Source of the DNA: Variovorax sp. Root473
GTDB lineage: Bacteria; Pseudomonadota; Gammaproteobacteria; Burkholderiales; Burkholderiaceae_C
Assembly: GCF_001426505.1 (NCBI RefSeq)
Contig: NZ_LMEV01000020.1
Span: forward strand, 343,910 to 407,909
DNA: 64,000 nucleotides
Reading direction: 5' to 3'
Part shown: one piece after another, positions 17,841 to 25,638 of the stretch
Numbering within the stretch: the first letter of the stretch is position 1
Layout: each line of letters begins with the position of its first letter
Translations under genes and position numbers: made by a program
Notes under the pieces: model-generated
Told to the model about the DNA's origin: nothing
The model's database searches: none
What the model saw: only the letters and a program-made list of their open reading frames with translations

Positions 17841-18395
17841 TCACCATGCGCGCCACAGCGCAATGACCAGCAGCGTGCAGAAGGCCGCCACGAGGTCGTC
17901 CAGAAGAATGCCGAAGCCGGCGCGCCACCACTGCACGCGCGCGGGGTCGCGGGGCTTGAAGGCGGCGTCGGCCCAACCCACGGGGCCGGGCTTGGCGGCA
18001 TCGAAATAACGGAACAGCGCAAAGGCCGCGACCTGCGCCCACAGGCCGGCCGGCGTCACCAGCCAGAGCACGAGCCAGAAGGCGACGATTTCGTCCCACA
18101 CGATGGCGCCGGGGTCGGCCACGTTCATGTTGCGCGCAGCGACCGTGCAGGCCCACCAGCCGATCGGCAGGCCGGCGAGGATGATCCAGCCGATGGTCGC
18201 GGGCGTGAACCACAGCTGCATCACCACGAAGGCGGCCCAGGCCCACAGCGTGCCGACGGTGCCGGGGGCGAAGCGCGACAGCCCCGAGCCGAAGCCCAGC
18301 GCAATGAAATGCGCGGGGTGCGAGAGCAGGAAGTGCAGGGTGGGACGGCGCATCGGGGAACGGGGCAGTGCGCCGGTGGCGGGAGAAGAATCCAT
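17841..18395 (-). CDS. pgpA: Phosphatidylglycerophosphatase A
   Basis: A 184-residue membrane protein of the PgpA family. Diagnostic are G-F-G-S-G-L-S-R-F-A-P-G-T-V-G-T near residue 37, D-P-G-A-I-V-W-D-E-I-V-A-F-W near 100, and F-R-Y-F-D-A-A-K-P near 140. These surround the acidic catalytic site. It removes phosphate from phosphatidylglycerophosphate to give phosphatidylglycerol. The start is uncertain: ATG 18395 gives a short leader, while 18425 or 18446 would add a Ser-rich stretch. In related bacteria thiL precedes pgpA; here the two are separated by a 5.2 kb block with other functions. Confidence 0.92.
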   Translation of the reverse strand: MDSSPATGALPRSPMRRPTLHFLLSHPAHFIALGFGSGLSRFAPGTVGTLWAWAAFVVMQLWFTPATIGWIILAGLPIGWWACTVAARNMNVADPGAIVWDEIVAFWLVLWLVTPAGLWAQVAAFALFRYFDAAKPGPVGWADAAFKPRDPARVQWWRAGFGILLDDLVAAFCTLLVIALWRAW

Positions 18396-18399
18396 CGAA

Positions 18400-18574
18400 G
18401 AAGAGGAGGAAGAAGCGGCGTGCATCGGTTTCGAAGTGTCGCGCATCCCGTTCGGCGGCTGCGCACTGAAGTTTTTATTTATCAAAGCAATAACTTGTTT
18501 AATTGAAGACCGCCGCCTAGTATCCAGGCTCCTTTTGCGTTCTCCTTCGTTCCCATGTCGTCTTCCTCCTCTTC
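18400..18574. repeat. 14-bp inverted repeat across two divergent gene starts
   Basis: Bases 18400-18413 (GAAGAGGAGGAAGA) are the exact reverse complement of 18561-18574. One arm lies at the pgpA start and the other in codons 3-7 of the divergent MFS gene; both encode serine runs if read. The AT-rich promoter region lies between. It is probably low-complexity expansion, but it sits at the junction of the 18.6-23.8 kb block. Confidence 0.6.
18495..18523 (+). promoter_or_regulatory. Probable sigma-70 promoter of the MFS exporter gene
   Basis: TTGTTT (18495-18500) and TAGTAT (18518-18523) with a 17-base spacer lie in a clearly AT-rich patch (18470-18525) unlike its surroundings. The implied transcript start is about 25 bases before the ATG at 18555. 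Confidence 0.55.
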
Positions 18575-20030
18575 CCTCGAAGCTGCCGCCGTTGGCGCGT
18601 CGTCGCCCACTGCCGCGTGGCGCGACCTGTTCAGCGGGCGCAACGGCTGGCGCGCGCTGGCGCTGACCGGCGGCGTCGCCTTGCACGCGGTCAACGTCCA
18701 CATCGTGACGACCGTGCTGCCCTCGGTGGTGCGCGAGATCGGCGGGCTCGACTGGTACGCCTGGAGCACGACCTTGTTCGTGGTCGGCTCGATCCTCGGG
18801 GCTACGCTCTCGGTGCGGCTGTTGGCCGCGCGCGGACCGCGCGGCGCTTGCCTCGTGGCGCTGGCCGTGTTCACCGCCGGCTCGGTGGGCTGCGCGCTGG
18901 CGCCGGCCATGCCGTGGCTGCTCACGGGGCGCACGGTGCAGGGCCTGGGCGGCGGCCTGCTGGCGGCGCTGAGCTATGGGCTGATCCAGCGTGTGTTCGA
19001 GCCTCGGCTGTGGCCGCGCGCGGTGGCGCTCGTATCAGGCATGTGGGGCGTCGCCACGCTGTGCGGACCGGCCGTGGGCGGACTGTTCGCGCAGGCCGGC
19101 CATTGGCGCTGGGCCTTCTGGGCGCTGCTGCCGGTGGCGGCGGCGCAGGCCCTGCTGGTGGCGGTGCAGTTGCGGCCCGCGGCGGGCATCCGGCATGACC
19201 GGCCGGCGCAGATGCCGCGCGTGCCGGCGCCGCAGATCGCGCTGCTGGCGCTGTCGGTGCTGGTGATCGCGGCCAGCGGCTTCTGGCCCGGCCTCGCGGG
19301 ACAGGCGGTGGGTGTGATGCTCGGCCTGGCCATCGGTTTTGCCGCCACCCGCATCGACCGCCATGCCCAGGGCGTGGGCGCCGTGCGCCTGCTGCCGACC
19401 GGCGCCTATGCACTCGGCACGCCGTTGGGCGCCATCTACGCGAGCGTGGCGCTGCTGCTGATCGGCACCACCACCGAGATCTTCGTGCCCTACTTCCTGC
19501 AACTGCTGCATGGCCACACGCCGCTCGCGGCGGGCTACCTCACGGCGGCGATGGCGGGCGGCTGGAGCATCGGCTCGCTGCTCTCGTCGGGCCGCCATGG
19601 CACGAGCGCCGATCGCATGCTGCGCGCCGGACCGGTGGTCTGCACGGCCGGCCTGCTGGCGCTCGCGTGGCTGTTGCCGACGCCCGGTGCGCTCGAGGCT
19701 CACGTCGAGACCGCGCTCGTGGCCGTGGCGCTGGCCGCCGTCGGCTTCGGCGTGGGCATCGGGTGGCCGCACCTGCTGACGCGCGTGATGGCGCTCGCGC
19801 CGCGCGGCGAAGAGGGGCTGGCCTCCGCCTCGATCACCACCGTGCAGCTGTACGGCATGGCCGTCGGCGCGGCCGTGGCCGGGCTGGTGGCGAATGCGGC
19901 GGGGCTCACGGTGCCCGGTGGCATAGCCGGTGCGCGCAGCGCAGCGATCTGGTTGTTCGCCGCCTTCGCGCTGGCGCCTGCCATCGCCGCCTGGCTGGCA
20001 TCGCGCGCGGCGGCGCGGCGCCCCCGTTAG
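18555..20030 (+). CDS. MFS transporter, DHA2-like (14-helix drug exporter type)
   Basis: A 491-residue membrane protein with about 14 hydrophobic segments, the length of DHA2/EmrB-type exporters. The first helix has a shortened form of the family pattern (V-N-V-H-I-V-T-T-V-L-P). G-R-T-V-Q-G-L-G-G-G near residue 130 matches motif B (R-x-x-Q-G-x-G-G/A), and G-P-A-V-G-G near 175 is the motif C region. The N-terminus is a Ser-rich stretch. It converges on the FAD monooxygenase gene with a 4-base stop overlap. In this block it could export an aromatic compound or import a substrate; the sequence does not decide. Confidence 0.87.
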   Translation: MSSSSSSLEAAAVGASSPTAAWRDLFSGRNGWRALALTGGVALHAVNVHIVTTVLPSVVREIGGLDWYAWSTTLFVVGSILGATLSVRLLAARGPRGACLVALAVFTAGSVGCALAPAMPWLLTGRTVQGLGGGLLAALSYGLIQRVFEPRLWPRAVALVSGMWGVATLCGPAVGGLFAQAGHWRWAFWALLPVAAAQALLVAVQLRPAAGIRHDRPAQMPRVPAPQIALLALSVLVIAASGFWPGLAGQAVGVMLGLAIGFAATRIDRHAQGVGAVRLLPTGAYALGTPLGAIYASVALLLIGTTTEIFVPYFLQLLHGHTPLAAGYLTAAMAGGWSIGSLLSSGRHGTSADRMLRAGPVVCTAGLLALAWLLPTPGALEAHVETALVAVALAAVGFGVGIGWPHLLTRVMALAPRGEEGLASASITTVQLYGMAVGAAVAGLVANAAGLTVPGGIAGARSAAIWLFAAFALAPAIAAWLASRAAARRPR

Positions 20031-21739
20031 GCGAGCACGCCTTCCCAGGCCAAGGCCCGGCGGCGTCCACGCTCGCGCCGCGATTCGCCGCGCAAGGTGG
20101 CGACGAGGTCGTACACGTCGGCCGGCAGGTGCGCGCCGCGCCACGCAATGTGCTGGTCGGCGCGGCACATCACGAGCCGGTGCGCATAGGCCTTGGGCAG
20201 GCTTGCGGTCTCGATGTCGAGCACCGTGAGCGGCATGCGGTACGTGGCGGCGGCGCGCTCCAGCGGGCGCACGTCCACGCTGCGGTCGAAGCGCAGCAGC
20301 GTGTAGCCCGGACCGAAGGCGTCGTACAGCGAGCGCCCGTCGGCCAGCCAGAAATGAGGCGCGCGGCAGCCGGGCACGGTAGAGGGCGTGAACTCGCCCA
20401 TCGAGTACGGCGGCGCGCGGTGCTCGCCGTCGGGCACGATGATCGGCGAGCCGGTGTAGAAGTAGCCGAAGTTCAGGCCCCCGCAGCAGAACTGCTGCAC
20501 GTTGAGCGCATACGCCTCGCGGCCGATCTCGGCGCGCAGCGCGTCGCCCGCGGGGCCGGGCGCCTCGATGTCGGGCGGCACGGCGCGGCGCGCGCGGATC
20601 ATCTTCTGCGCATGGTCCATCGCGAACTGCGACACCTGCTCGGTGATCGGCAACCGCTCGGCCTCGTAGGCGTCGAGGATGGCCTCGTCGGCCCAGCCCT
20701 GCACGCAGGCGCCCAGCAGCCATGAGAGGTTGAGCGCGTCGGCGATGCCGGCATTCATGCCGTAGCCCGCGTAGGGCACCCACAGGTGCGCGGCGTCGCC
20801 CGCGAGGAACACGCGGCCTTCACGGAAGCGCGTGGCCACGAGGCGCCGGCCGATCCAGTCTTCCTTGCTGATGATGTCGTAGTGAAAGTCGGGCCCCACG
20901 CCCAGGATCTCGCGGATCGAGGTGTCGCGATCGACCGAATCGAACTCGGGCTCTTCGGCGTTCAGGTGGTTGTGCACCAGCCAGGTCTCGTGGCCGTCGA
21001 TGGCGAACATCGTGCCGCAGCGGCGCGGGTTCATGGCGTAGTACGACCACGCTGGTTTGCCCGGAATCAGCGCGCGCAGTTGCGGCGCGCGAATGAAGGT
21101 CGACTGCACGCGCTGGATCACGGCCGTGCCTTCGAGCTTCGCGCCGATCTGCTTGCGCACCGGTGAGCTGCCGCCGTCGCAGCCGACCATGTAGCGGCAG
21201 CGGATGCTGCGCGTGGCGCCGCTGTCCATGTCGGTGGCGATGGCGCTCACGCCGTCGGCGTCCTGTGTGAAGCGCTCGAACTGCGTACGGTTGCACAGCG
21301 TCACGCCCGGCAGCGCGGCCGTGTGCTTCAGCAGGATCGGCTCGAGGTAGATCTGGTTGATTCGGTGCGGCGGCTCCGGCGTGGGCCACCACGCATCGGG
21401 GCCCTCGGTTTCGGTGTAGCGGTCGCGCCGGCACGGGATCGGAATGCGCGTGAGCTCAGTGCCCGTCACCGAGGTGCGGAACACCACATCGTTCGGATGG
21501 TCGGCCGGCAGCCCCGCATCGCGCAGCTGCTGCGCCACGCCCAGGCGGCGGAACTGCTCCATGGTGCGCGAGGCGACATGGTTGCACTTCACGTTCGGCG
21601 GTTCGGCAAAGCGGCGCGTTTCGCACAGGATCACGGTCACGCCGCGCGAGGCCAGGTCCATCGCCAGCGTGAGGCCCACGGGGCCGGCGCCGACGATCAG
21701 CACGTCGGCTTGCATCGGGGTGTCGGCGGTCGTCGTCAT
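20027..21739 (-). CDS. FAD-dependent aromatic hydroxylase (class A flavoprotein monooxygenase)
   Basis: A 570-residue enzyme. V-G-A-G-P-V-G-L-T-L-A near residue 16 is the Rossmann FAD motif. V-G-C-D-G-G-S-S-P-V-R near 185 is the DG motif shared by FAD and NADPH sites, and A-G-D-A-A-H-L near 318 is the GD motif. The length and a C-terminal thioredoxin-like domain (about residues 410-570, with the T-Y-R-M-P-L-T-V segment) match phenol/resorcinol/2,4-dichlorophenol hydroxylases (PheA/MhpA/TfdB group), which insert one oxygen into a phenolic ring using NAD(P)H. It follows the Bug receptor gene by 19 bases on the same strand, so uptake or sensing and attack of an aromatic acid may be linked. Confidence 0.87.
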   Translation of the reverse strand: MTTTADTPMQADVLIVGAGPVGLTLAMDLASRGVTVILCETRRFAEPPNVKCNHVASRTMEQFRRLGVAQQLRDAGLPADHPNDVVFRTSVTGTELTRIPIPCRRDRYTETEGPDAWWPTPEPPHRINQIYLEPILLKHTAALPGVTLCNRTQFERFTQDADGVSAIATDMDSGATRSIRCRYMVGCDGGSSPVRKQIGAKLEGTAVIQRVQSTFIRAPQLRALIPGKPAWSYYAMNPRRCGTMFAIDGHETWLVHNHLNAEEPEFDSVDRDTSIREILGVGPDFHYDIISKEDWIGRRLVATRFREGRVFLAGDAAHLWVPYAGYGMNAGIADALNLSWLLGACVQGWADEAILDAYEAERLPITEQVSQFAMDHAQKMIRARRAVPPDIEAPGPAGDALRAEIGREAYALNVQQFCCGGLNFGYFYTGSPIIVPDGEHRAPPYSMGEFTPSTVPGCRAPHFWLADGRSLYDAFGPGYTLLRFDRSVDVRPLERAAATYRMPLTVLDIETASLPKAYAHRLVMCRADQHIAWRGAHLPADVYDLVATLRGESRRERGRRRALAWEGVLA

Positions 21740-21758
21740 GTCTCTATCGTCTTGTCGT

Positions 21759-22769
21759 TCAATCGAGCTTGATGTGGGCGTCCTGGATCACCTGGGCCCA
21801 CTTCTTCGTCTCGGCGCGGATGTAGTTGTCGAAGGATTCGACCGTGCCCGGCGCGGGTTCCACGCCGAGCGCGCGCATCGCGGTCTTTGTCTGTTCGTCG
21901 CCGAGCGCGGCATTCAGTTCGGCATTGAGCCGCGCCACCACCGGCGCCGGCGTGCCGGCCGGCGCGACCACGCCGAACCAGCCGGTCGAGTCGTAGCCCG
22001 GCAGGCCGGCCTCGGCCACCGTCGGCACCTCGGGCAGCATCGGCAGGCGCTGCGGGCTGGTCACGGCGAAGGCCACGAGCTTGCCGGCGCGGATCTGCTG
22101 CAGCGACGAGGGCAGGTCGACCACCGCGAGCGGAATCTGCCCGCCGAGCACGTCGAGCGCGGCCGGGCCCGAGCCGCGGTAGGGCACCTCGACCAGCCGC
22201 GTGCCCGCCATCTGGTTGAACAGCGCCGCCGACAGGTGCATGGCCGTGCCGTTGCCGCCATGGCCGATCGACAGCGTGCCCGGCTTCGCCTTCGCCAGCG
22301 CGATGAGTTCGCGCTGCGTCTTCGCCGCCACCGAGGGGTGGCCGACCAGCACGAACGGAATGGCCGCCAGCATGCCCACCGGCTTCAGGTCTTTCTGCGG
22401 ATCGAAAGGCATCTGCGTGTACAGGCTCACGTTGGCCGCCAGCGCGCCTGCCGCGCCCACGCCCAGCGTGTAGCCATCGCCCGGTGCCTTGGCGACCAGC
22501 GTGAGCCCGACGTTGCCGCCCGCGCCGGGGCGGTTGTCGACCACCACCTGCTGGCCCAGCTTCTCGTTCAGGCGCGGCACCAGCATGCGCACCACGCCGT
22601 CGGCGCTGCCGCCGGGCGGGAATGTCACGACCATGCGGATCGGCTTGGCGGGGAAGGCATCGCCGGCGGGAACTTGCGCGAGGGCGGTGCTGGCCAGCAG
22701 CGCACCGGCCGCAGCCCACAGCCATCGCTTCTGAAATGCGCGCATGTCGCGGGCGATGGGTGCTGTCAT
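21759..22769 (-). CDS. Bug-family periplasmic substrate-binding protein (TTT receptor)
   Basis: A 336-residue Bug (TctC-type) receptor. A signal peptide ends A-L-A-Q. F-P-A-K-P-I-R-M-V-V-T-F-P-P-G-G-S-A-D near residue 40 and V-D-N-R-P-G-A-G-G-N near 78 are family hallmarks for carboxylate binding. No TctA/TctB membrane genes are present, as is common for the many orphan Bug proteins of Comamonadaceae. A strong ribosome site (AAGGAGAG) precedes ATG 22769. It probably binds an aromatic or small carboxylate that feeds the downstream hydroxylase; this is inferred from the operon. Confidence 0.92.
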   Translation of the reverse strand: MTAPIARDMRAFQKRWLWAAAGALLASTALAQVPAGDAFPAKPIRMVVTFPPGGSADGVVRMLVPRLNEKLGQQVVVDNRPGAGGNVGLTLVAKAPGDGYTLGVGAAGALAANVSLYTQMPFDPQKDLKPVGMLAAIPFVLVGHPSVAAKTQRELIALAKAKPGTLSIGHGGNGTAMHLSAALFNQMAGTRLVEVPYRGSGPAALDVLGGQIPLAVVDLPSSLQQIRAGKLVAFAVTSPQRLPMLPEVPTVAEAGLPGYDSTGWFGVVAPAGTPAPVVARLNAELNAALGDEQTKTAMRALGVEPAPGTVESFDNYIRAETKKWAQVIQDAHIKLD

Positions 22770-22823
22770 TCGTGCCTCTCCTTGAATCCGGTGCTTTGAT
22801 GGGAGATTGAACGATGGCAGGAT

Positions 22824-22852
22824 TCATTCGTAAATCAAGAAATTCCGAATGA
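22824..22852. promoter_or_regulatory. Candidate LysR-type operator between the LysR and Bug genes
   Basis: TCATTCG (22824-22830) and CGAATGA (22846-22852) form a perfect 7-base inverted repeat with 15 bases between, inside the AT-rich 99-base divergent spacer. LysR regulators usually bind such a dyad beside their own promoter. The assignment to this LysR is inference. Confidence 0.5.
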
Positions 22853-22868
22853 TTTTTCAAATTTTCTG

Positions 22869-23765
22869 ATGAATACGAACTTCAGTCCTACGATCCGCCA
22901 GCTGCGTGCGTTCCTCGCGGTCTACCAGCTGCGCAAGCTCGGCGCCGCGGCCACGCGGCTGTTCGTCACGCAGTCGGCCGTGAGCATGCTGATCCGCCAG
23001 CTCGAAGAAGGCCTGGGCACGCGCCTGTTCGATCGCACCACGCGTGCGCTCAAGCCCACGGCCGCAGCCGAACAGATGATTTCCACCGTCGAGCGCGTGC
23101 TGCGCGACGTCGATTCGCTCTCGGCCGATTTCCGCGAACTCGCCACGCTGGAGCGCGGCCGCGTGACGTTGGCCATCACGCCCACGCTGGCCGGGTTTTT
23201 ATTGCCCGATGCGCTGCGCGCCTTCGGCGAACAGCACCCGAAAGTTCGCGTGCTGGTGAACGACTGCGCGCCCGACCAGTTCATCTCGCGCATCCTCGGC
23301 GAGCACGTCGACTTCGGCATCGGCACGCCCGAGCGGCCCGGCCCCGAGGTCGAGGTGCAGCGCCTCATGCGCGACCACCTCGCCGTGGTGTGCCGCATCG
23401 ACCATCCACTGGCCAAGGCACGCGTGGTGCGCTGGTCCGACCTGGGGCGCCACCCCGTCATCACCGTGCGCCCCGGCTACGGTGTGCGCCCGCTGATCGA
23501 CGGCACGGCGGCAGACGCCGGCGTGACGCTCGACGTGGTGAACGAGGTGTCGTTCCTGTCCACCGCGCTGTGGATGACGGCGGCCGGCATGGGCGCATCG
23601 ATCATGCCCTCGGCCTTCGCGCGCGCCGAGAAGAACCCGATGCTCGTGGTGAAGGTGCTCAGCGCGCCACGCGTGGCGCGCGACATCTGCATCGTCACCA
23701 AGCGCGGCCATTCGCTGTCGGCGGCGGCGCGCGCGTTCATCGAGGCGCTGAAGCAGAGCCTCTAG
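22869..23765 (+). CDS. LysR-type transcriptional regulator
   Basis: A 298-residue LysR protein. The N-terminal winged helix-turn-helix (about residues 6-66) reads I-R-Q-L-R-A-F-L-A-V, then A-A-T-R-L-F-V-T-Q-S-A-V-S-M-L-I-R-Q-L-E and R-L-F-D-R-T-T-R. The C-terminal two-lobed effector domain follows. It is divergent from the Bug-hydroxylase pair across a 99-base spacer that contains a 7-base dyad, the classic layout for a regulator controlling the adjacent operon and itself. The coinducer is probably the substrate or an intermediate of the hydroxylase pathway, by inference from position. Confidence 0.93.
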   Translation: MNTNFSPTIRQLRAFLAVYQLRKLGAAATRLFVTQSAVSMLIRQLEEGLGTRLFDRTTRALKPTAAAEQMISTVERVLRDVDSLSADFRELATLERGRVTLAITPTLAGFLLPDALRAFGEQHPKVRVLVNDCAPDQFISRILGEHVDFGIGTPERPGPEVEVQRLMRDHLAVVCRIDHPLAKARVVRWSDLGRHPVITVRPGYGVRPLIDGTAADAGVTLDVVNEVSFLSTALWMTAAGMGASIMPSAFARAEKNPMLVVKVLSAPRVARDICIVTKRGHSLSAAARAFIEALKQSL

Positions 23766-23781
23766 AGAATCCTGGGGGTGC

Positions 23782-24738
23782 TCAGACGAAGTGGTCGAAC
23801 GAGCCGAAGCGCTGTGACACCGGCGCGCCGCCCGCATCGACGATGCGCAAACCCGCGTCGGCCTCGATGCGGCCGATGCGCGTGACGCGCGTGGCGCTCG
23901 CCTGCCCGGCCTGCTCCACCGCATCGCGGGCCGAGGCCGGCGCGGTGAACACCAGCTCGTAGTCGTCGCCGCCCGAGAGCGCGCAGGTGCGCAGCGCCTC
24001 GGTGCGCAGGCCCGCGGTGTCGACGGCGATCAGCGCGGTGGCCGCGTCGGCGTCGAGCGTGGCGCCCACGCGGCTCGACGCGAGGATGTGGCCCAGGTCG
24101 CCGATGAGGCCGTCGCTCACGTCCACCGCCGATGTGGCGATGCCTCGCAGCGCCTGCCCCAGCGCCACGCGCGGCGTGGGTTGCTCCATGCGGGTGCGGG
24201 CCGCGTCGAAGGCCGTGGCCGACAGCGCGAGCGTGCCGCGGAACACCTCGAGCGCCAGCCGCGCGTCGCCGAGCGAGCCGCTCACCCACAGGTCGTCGCC
24301 CGCGCGCGCGCCCGAGCGCAGCAGCGCGGCGCCGGCCGGCACCTCGCCGAACACGGTGATGCAGATGTTGAGCGGGCCGCGCGTGGTGTCGCCACCCACC
24401 AGTTCGCAGCCGTGCGCGTCGGCCAGGGCGAACAGGCCGCGCGAAAAGCCTTCGAGCCAGGGCTCGTCCACGCCGGGCAATGCCAGCGCCAGCGTGAAGG
24501 CCAGCGGCTTCGCACCGCAGGCGGCCAGGTCGCTGAGGTTCACGGCCAGCGCCTTGTGGCCGAGCCGGGCCGGCGCCACGGTCGACAGAAAGTGCCGCCC
24601 CTCCACCAGCATGTCGGAAGACACGGCGAGCTGCATGCCCGCGGCCGGCGCGAGCAAGGCGCAGTCGTCGCCCACGCCCAGCGGCGAGCGCGTGGCGGGA
24701 CGTTTGAAATAGCGTGTGATCAGGTCGAATTCACCCAT
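23782..24738 (-). CDS. thiL: Thiamine-monophosphate kinase
   Basis: A 318-residue ThiL. The N-terminus M-G-E-F-D-L-I-T-R-Y-F, G-V-G-D-D-C-A near residue 22, S-S-D-M-L-V-E-G-R-H-F, N-L-S-D-L-A-A-C-G-A-K-P and V-D-V-S-D-G-L near 205 are the AIRS-type nucleotide and metal sites of the family. It phosphorylates thiamine monophosphate to thiamine diphosphate. In many betaproteobacteria it leads a thiL-pgpA-cinA operon; here pgpA starts 5.4 kb further on, after an unrelated block. The 168-base region before its start contains two perfect inverted repeats. Confidence 0.96.
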   Translation of the reverse strand: MGEFDLITRYFKRPATRSPLGVGDDCALLAPAAGMQLAVSSDMLVEGRHFLSTVAPARLGHKALAVNLSDLAACGAKPLAFTLALALPGVDEPWLEGFSRGLFALADAHGCELVGGDTTRGPLNICITVFGEVPAGAALLRSGARAGDDLWVSGSLGDARLALEVFRGTLALSATAFDAARTRMEQPTPRVALGQALRGIATSAVDVSDGLIGDLGHILASSRVGATLDADAATALIAVDTAGLRTEALRTCALSGGDDYELVFTAPASARDAVEQAGQASATRVTRIGRIEADAGLRIVDAGGAPVSQRFGSFDHFV

Positions 24739-24760
24739 GGGGGGAAGAGCATAACGACCT

Positions 24761-24812
24761 GGCGCCCCGTCGGCCGTTCGCCCACGTGCTACCGCGAACG
24801 GCGGATGGCGCC
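24761..24812. promoter_or_regulatory. Nested inverted repeat in the thiL leader
   Basis: GGCGCC (24761-24766) pairs with GGCGCC (24807-24812), and inside it GCCGTTCGC (24773-24781) pairs perfectly with GCGAACGGC (24794-24802), loop 12. TTTT follows on the + strand, but no + strand gene ends here. On the thiL strand the structure lies in the leader. I see no TPP riboswitch (THI box) sequence. Confidence 0.45.
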
Positions 24813-24853
24813 TTTTGATCCAACGGCCGTGGCTTCAGGAAGAGCGCGGTGAA

Positions 24854-24903
24854 GCACGGGAAGCCGACGCCGCAGCCGCTGGATCTGGCCTGACTTCCCG
24901 TGC
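24854..24903. promoter_or_regulatory. Long-loop 10-bp inverted repeat after the isochorismatase gene
   Basis: GCACGGGAAG (24854-24863) and CTTCCCGTGC (24894-24903) are perfect complements with a 30-base loop, just downstream of the leftward hydrolase stop at 24907. There is no U-run, so it may be a transcript-end stabiliser or a protein site rather than an intrinsic terminator. Confidence 0.4.
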
Positions 24904-24906
24904 GGG

Positions 24907-25536
24907 TCAGACGCCGCGCGCGCGGCGGTTGGACATGACCACGTTGTCCTTCTCGATCGCCGTGCCGCTCTTCAGCGCAGCAATCCACACGTCGGTCGTC
25001 GCCACGGCGGCGAAGTTGCTGTGGAACACGACGCTGAACACGCGGTGGATTTCCTCGGCGCTCACGCGGCCCGCCGCATTCTCGTAAGGCAGTGCGCCGG
25101 TGGCGTCCGAAAGGAACTCCACGTTCAGCCCGCGGTGCATGGCTTCGAACACGGTGGACGCGTCGCAGTTCTGCGTCATGTAGCCGGTGACGCTCAGCGT
25201 GTCGATCTCGTGGCGCGCAAGCCAGTCGGCGAAGTCGGTGCCGGTGAAGACGCTCGGGAAGGCCTTGGTGATGAAGTGGTCGCGCGGGCGCTTCGCAATC
25301 TCGGGGTGCAGCTGGCCATGGAAGTTGTCGGCCTGGAACACCGGCGCGCCTTTCGGTGCGTGGTGCTGCACCACCACCACCGGCACACCGGCCGCACGCG
25401 CGGCATCCATGGCCTGCGCGATCTTCGGCAGCGAGCTCTCGACCGGCGGGTATTCGATCGGCAGGCCGCCGCCTTCGAAGTATTCGTTCTGCACGTCGAT
25501 GACGACGAGGGCGCGGCGCGGTGCGGACTGGCTCAT
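24907..25536 (-). CDS. Isochorismatase-like cysteine hydrolase
   Basis: A 209-residue protein of the isochorismatase-like family. V-V-I-D-V-Q-N-E-Y-F near residue 12 provides the catalytic Asp. F-I-T-K-A-F near 90 supplies a candidate Lys, and V-T-G-Y-M-T-Q-N-C-D-A-S near 120 contains the Cys nucleophile. Members hydrolyse amides such as nicotinamide or carbamoyl compounds, or isochorismate; the substrate is not evident. A very good ribosome site (AAGGAGATA) precedes ATG 25536. It is divergent from a GlxA-type AraC regulator across 102 bases, which probably controls it. Confidence 0.9.
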   Translation of the reverse strand: MSQSAPRRALVVIDVQNEYFEGGGLPIEYPPVESSLPKIAQAMDAARAAGVPVVVVQHHAPKGAPVFQADNFHGQLHPEIAKRPRDHFITKAFPSVFTGTDFADWLARHEIDTLSVTGYMTQNCDASTVFEAMHRGLNVEFLSDATGALPYENAAGRVSAEEIHRVFSVVFHSNFAAVATTDVWIAALKSGTAIEKDNVVMSNRRARGV

Positions 25537-25638
25537 GGGGTATCTCCTTCGGTGGTTGTGTCTGGAATGGCTCGATTCTTCGCGCACCACGGGTTTGGCG
25601 ACAGTGGCCCGAAAGCCATTCATCGATAAGATCGGGCC

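Noticed and set aside
24739..24906. Possible TPP riboswitch before thiL
   Set aside because: I could not find the conserved THI-box sequence; only simple inverted repeats are present.
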